From NCBI GenBank assembly GCA_030695565.1, contig JAUYRZ010000123.1:1-64000 (forward strand): a stretch of 64,000 nt of DNA. The letters run 5' to 3'. This document shows, piece by piece, positions 61,434 through 64,000 of the stretch. The DNA comes from Archangium sp. GTDB taxonomy: Bacteria; Myxococcota; Myxococcia; Myxococcales; Myxococcaceae. Each line of letters starts with the position of its first letter. Position 1 is the first letter of the stretch. Position numbers and translations under genes: made by a program. A model generated the notes under the pieces. The model was not told the DNA's origin. It did not search any database and was given only the letters and a program-made list of their open reading frames with translations.

Positions 61434-62660
61434 TTACTTCTTCTTCTTCTTCGAGGGCTTGGCCGGCGCGGGCTCAGCGGCTTCAGGAGCCACGTCACCT
61501 TCGGGAGCGGCAGCGACGTCTTCCGCAGGCAGTTCCTTGTCGTCGGCGATCTGGTCGGCGACGGCAGGAGCGGCGCCACCCTGCGCGGCGATCTCGAACT
61601 CGTACGAGTAGCCACCCTTCACCTTGAAGTTGTCGGCCAGGTAGACCTTCACCTTGTAGGTGCCGGCCTTCACGTCGACCGAGGCCATCGCGTTGCCGCC
61701 CACGCCGCCAGCCACCTTGACGAGCTCAGCGCCCGTCGAGTCGGTGACCATCAGGCCGGGATCGAACGAGACCTTCTTGGCCGGCGCGTACACGGTGAGG
61801 TCGTACTTGCCCGGCTTGGTGACCGTCCAGGTGAAGGTGTCGTCGTCGGTGACCGTGTCGGTGCAGCGCACGCGGGTGTCCGTCATCGTCGAGGGGCACG
61901 AGGCGCCCAGCGCGTTCGGGTCAGCGGCCGGGGTCATGATGATCACGGGGATGGAGAGCAGCGAAGCGATGCCGCCGCCGATGAAGCTGAACTTCTTTCG
62001 CTTCTCGAGCGCGCCGAGCAGACCCTCACGGCCCTTGGCCGAGGTCATCATCGAGCGCCAACCCGGCTTGACCAACGACGCGCCCTCGAGCTTGCCGAGC
62101 ACGAACAGGTTGCCTTCGACCGGCACGTACTTCTCGGTGGCCTTGAAGCCCGTGGTCCAGCCCTTGTCAGAGCCGATCACCGGCACGTCGTAGGAGTACT
62201 CGCCGAACTGAATGTTCGAGCTGCCCGAGTGACCGTTGAGCTCCTTCTTGAAGCCGTCCTTCATGTTGTCGAAGTCAGCGCCCTTGCTGACGTCGATGTT
62301 GAAGGGGCCCGAGCCGTCGTCGAGGCCGAACACAGCGCCGCCCTTGATGGTGTCGAGCGTCTCGGTGCCCTTGACCGTCTTGGTGCCGTCCTGGGTGGTC
62401 TCGGTCTTCTCGTACAGGCGCTCGATCTTCAGCTCGTACGCGAGGCAAGGCTGCTTGCTGGCGGGCGAGAGGAGCGTGACGGCCGGCGGGATGACCTTGC
62501 CTTCGGTCGACATGGCGCCCTTGGGGTCTTCCGACACCGGGTTCTTCGCCAGCTCGCCCGTCTTCTTGAAGGGAGCGGCGAGCACGCGCTTGGCGGCCAT
62601 CATGTTGTACAGACCAAAGCCCAGGACAGCCAGGCCGACGATCAGAAGGAAAAAGCCCAT
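61434..62660 (-). CDS. GIDE-domain membrane protein with C-terminal PPC-like domain
   Basis: The protein has 408 residues. The ATG at 62660 starts a membrane helix (MGFFLLIVGLAVLGFGLYNMM). Residues 50-230 match the GIDE domain family, named for a mitochondrial E3 ubiquitin ligase but widespread in bacteria: TLLSPASKQPCLAYELKIERLYEK (only partly quoted) and YVPVEGNLFVLGKLEG. A second helix (IGGGIASLLSIPVIIMT) precedes a PPC-like beta domain (DTFTWTVTKPGKYDLTVYAP) and an acidic/Ala tail ending KKKKK. There is no RING domain. The predicted topology puts the PPC-like domain on the other side of the membrane from the N-terminus. Function unknown. Confidence 0.75.
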   Translation of the reverse strand: MGFFLLIVGLAVLGFGLYNMMAAKRVLAAPFKKTGELAKNPVSEDPKGAMSTEGKVIPPAVTLLSPASKQPCLAYELKIERLYEKTETTQDGTKTVKGTETLDTIKGGAVFGLDDGSGPFNIDVSKGADFDNMKDGFKKELNGHSGSSNIQFGEYSYDVPVIGSDKGWTTGFKATEKYVPVEGNLFVLGKLEGASLVKPGWRSMMTSAKGREGLLGALEKRKKFSFIGGGIASLLSIPVIIMTPAADPNALGASCPSTMTDTRVRCTDTVTDDDTFTWTVTKPGKYDLTVYAPAKKVSFDPGLMVTDSTGAELVKVAGGVGGNAMASVDVKAGTYKVKVYLADNFKVKGGYSYEFEIAAQGGAAPAVADQIADDKELPAEDVAAAPEGDVAPEAAEPAPAKPSKKKKK

Positions 62661-62836
62661 TCGATTCACTCCAATGTGAGGCCGCGCGTGGCGGCGGAAG
62701 GTGCTGCGATTCGGGCTGTCGTTGTTCCCACCCGGCGCGGACATTACCCATCGCCCCCCGTCAGAGTGAAAAGCGCGTTGGAAAAAGATTCGCGCTCAGA
62801 AATCCACAGGTTTGGGGGTGTCAAACACCCCGTAAT

Positions 62837-63733
62837 TCAATAGCTCCAGGGCACCTTCGAGAAATCCCGCTTCCGTTTGCCAACGAAGGCATCGCGGCCT
62901 TCCCGGGCTTCGTCGGTGCCGTAAGCGAGGCGGGTGGCTTCACCGGCGAACAGCTGCTGGCCCACCAGGCCGTCGTCGGGGAGATTCATCCCGTACTTGA
63001 GCATCTTGATGGCGGTGGGGCTCTTGGAGTTGATCTCCGCCGCCCAGTCGAGCGCGAAGTCTTCCAGCTGCGCGTGTGGCACCACCGCGTTGACCATGCC
63101 CATGGCCATGGCCTGATCAGCGCTGTGGTTGCGGCCCACGAAGAAGATTTCGCGCGCGCGTTTCTGGCCCACCTGGCGGGCGAGCAGCGCCGAGCCATAG
63201 CCCGAGTCGAAGCTCGCCACGTCGGCATCGGTCTGTTTGAAGACCGCGTGTTCTTTGCTGGCGATGGTCATGTCGCAGACCACGTGCAGTGAATGACCAC
63301 CACCGACGGCCCAGCCCGGCACCACGGCGATGACCGCCTTGGGCATGAAGCGAATCTGCCGCTGCACCTCCAGGATGTGCAGGCGGCCCAGCCCGGCGGG
63401 GTCGAGGTCTTTGTCTTCGGGCGTGTACTGGTAGCCGTCTTTGCCGCGAATGCGTTGATCGCCGCCGGAGCAGAAGGCCCAGCCGCCGTCTTTGGGTGAA
63501 GGCCCGTTGCCGGTGAGCAGCACCACGCCCACGTCGGTCATGAAGCGGGTGGCTTCGAAGGCCTTGAACAGCTCGTCGACGGTGCGCGGGCGGAAGGCGT
63601 TGCGCACTTCGGGCCGGTTGAAGGCGATGCGCACGGTGCCTTGATCGACCGCGCGGTGAAAGGTGAGATCTTTGAAGTTGAAACCTTCGACGGGGCGCCA
63701 GCGGGCCGGGTTGAAAATCGCGGAGACGGTCAT
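62837..63733 (-). CDS. menB: 1,4-dihydroxy-2-naphthoyl-CoA synthase (enoyl-CoA hydratase family)
   Basis: The protein has 298 residues, normal for the family. It closes the second ring of menaquinone from o-succinylbenzoyl-CoA. The crotonase fold is clear, with FCSGGDQRIRGKDGY (CoA/active-site loop), VPGWAVGGGHSLHVVCDM (oxyanion hole) and the MenB-diagnostic DVASFDSGYGSALLARQVGQKRAREI including the Asp and Tyr-type ligands. The ATG at 63733 begins MTVSAIFNPARWRPVEGF; upstream codons look non-coding. No other men gene is in the window. Confidence 0.92.
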   Translation of the reverse strand: MTVSAIFNPARWRPVEGFNFKDLTFHRAVDQGTVRIAFNRPEVRNAFRPRTVDELFKAFEATRFMTDVGVVLLTGNGPSPKDGGWAFCSGGDQRIRGKDGYQYTPEDKDLDPAGLGRLHILEVQRQIRFMPKAVIAVVPGWAVGGGHSLHVVCDMTIASKEHAVFKQTDADVASFDSGYGSALLARQVGQKRAREIFFVGRNHSADQAMAMGMVNAVVPHAQLEDFALDWAAEINSKSPTAIKMLKYGMNLPDDGLVGQQLFAGEATRLAYGTDEAREGRDAFVGKRKRDFSKVPWSY

Positions 63734-63854
63734 GAACCGCTCTCTATCTCTGGTCGCTTCGCCTCGGCGCATCTTCCGCTTCGCTGCAGCTGCGCACGCC
63801 CAGCGTTCCGCTGAACCGGCTTCGCTCAGGTTTTTCCGTTCGTTTCGCCTCTCC

Positions 63855-64000
63855 TCAGCCGGTCTTGCGCCGGTGCTCGTGCCAGAGCTCGGCGAGCGTG
63901 GTGGCCAGCTGTTCGCCATCGATGGGCTTGGCGAGGTGGGCGTCGAAACCCGAGTGGAGCGCGGCGCGACGATCGCTCGAGTTGGCCAGCGCGGTGAGCG
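63855..64000 (-). CDS. Receiver-domain protein, C-terminal part (5' end outside window)
   Basis: About 48 residues remain, ending at 63855. They match the last third of a receiver domain: LTALANSSDRRAALHSGFDAHLAKPIDGEQL, with the conserved Lys before Pro (LAKPI), then a helix LATTLAELWHEHRRKTG and the stop. It could be a single-domain regulator or the receiver of a hybrid kinase; the rest lies beyond the window. Confidence 0.7.
   Translation of the reverse strand, partial: LTALANSSDRRAALHSGFDAHLAKPIDGEQLATTLAELWHEHRRKTG

Overview
The window is G+C-rich chromosomal DNA (by eye about two thirds G+C), densely coded on both strands. It looks like a Myxococcota genome, probably near the Myxococcales/Cystobacterineae. 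The indicators are many serine/threonine kinases, DUF4388-type domains in multidomain signalling proteins, lipoproteins with Asp-Gly-Gly tails, a PilZ-like small protein, a Wzm/Wzt export pair and many proteins of unknown function with signal peptides. Taxonomy is inferred from gene content only. I see no rRNA, tRNA, CRISPR array, transposase, integrase or phage gene.

Layout. 0-13 kb: envelope and secreted proteins (3' end of a TonB-dependent receptor, lipoproteins, small beta-barrels, a lipoprotein hydrolase, an S9 peptidase) around an AroQ-like pseudoenzyme translationally coupled to rsmB. 13-16.6 kb: RNase Z and a K+-independent-type membrane pyrophosphatase, with a good intrinsic terminator after the latter. 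16.7-25 kb: a two-receiver regulator, an AarF/UbiB-type kinase, a membrane Ser/Thr kinase, a zinc-finger/Yip1-like gene broken by one base, and deoC with an unusual N-terminal cysteine cluster. 25-35 kb: a phosphohexomutase, then signalling genes (degenerate sensor kinase, VWA protein, Ser/Thr kinase with beta-propeller, receiver-PP2C phosphatase overlapping a STAS protein). 35-38 kb: a GT4 glycosyltransferase, a propeller protein and a PilZ-like protein. 38.4-40.4 kb: a class A beta-lactamase facing away from an AmpR-like LysR regulator. 41-45 kb: an operon of a double GT4 glycosyltransferase, a coiled-coil protein and a membrane-anchored PH-like protein. 45-50 kb: secA and an RlmM-like methyltransferase. 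50-55 kb: a PEGA protein and the operon wzm-wzt-SDR-glycosyltransferase-like gene. 55-64 kb: a fused pyroglutamyl-peptidase, a GYF/DUF4388/DnaJ/TPR protein, a YhbY-like RNA-binding protein, a ceramidase-like enzyme, a GIDE-domain protein, menB and the end of a receiver protein.

How genes work together. The most coherent units are the bla-ampR pair (inducible beta-lactam resistance tied to cell-wall recycling in characterised relatives), the polysaccharide export operon 51.1-55.3 kb, the glycan operon 41.3-44.9 kb, and the kinase/phosphatase/STAS group 30.4-35.0 kb, which resembles a partner-switching stress module lacking a recognisable RsbW kinase.

Two dispersed intergenic repeat families recur. 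One is a palindrome with CCCTCTCCC/GGGAGAGGG arms and a GGGGTGAGGG tail. It supplies a stop codon and C-terminal residues to the AarF-type gene and the likely ribosome site of the gene at 23683. The other begins CCACCGTTC. I found no obviously new defence or mobile system. The best candidates for new biology are the pseudoenzymes, the unusual domain fusions and the altered AmpR hinge.
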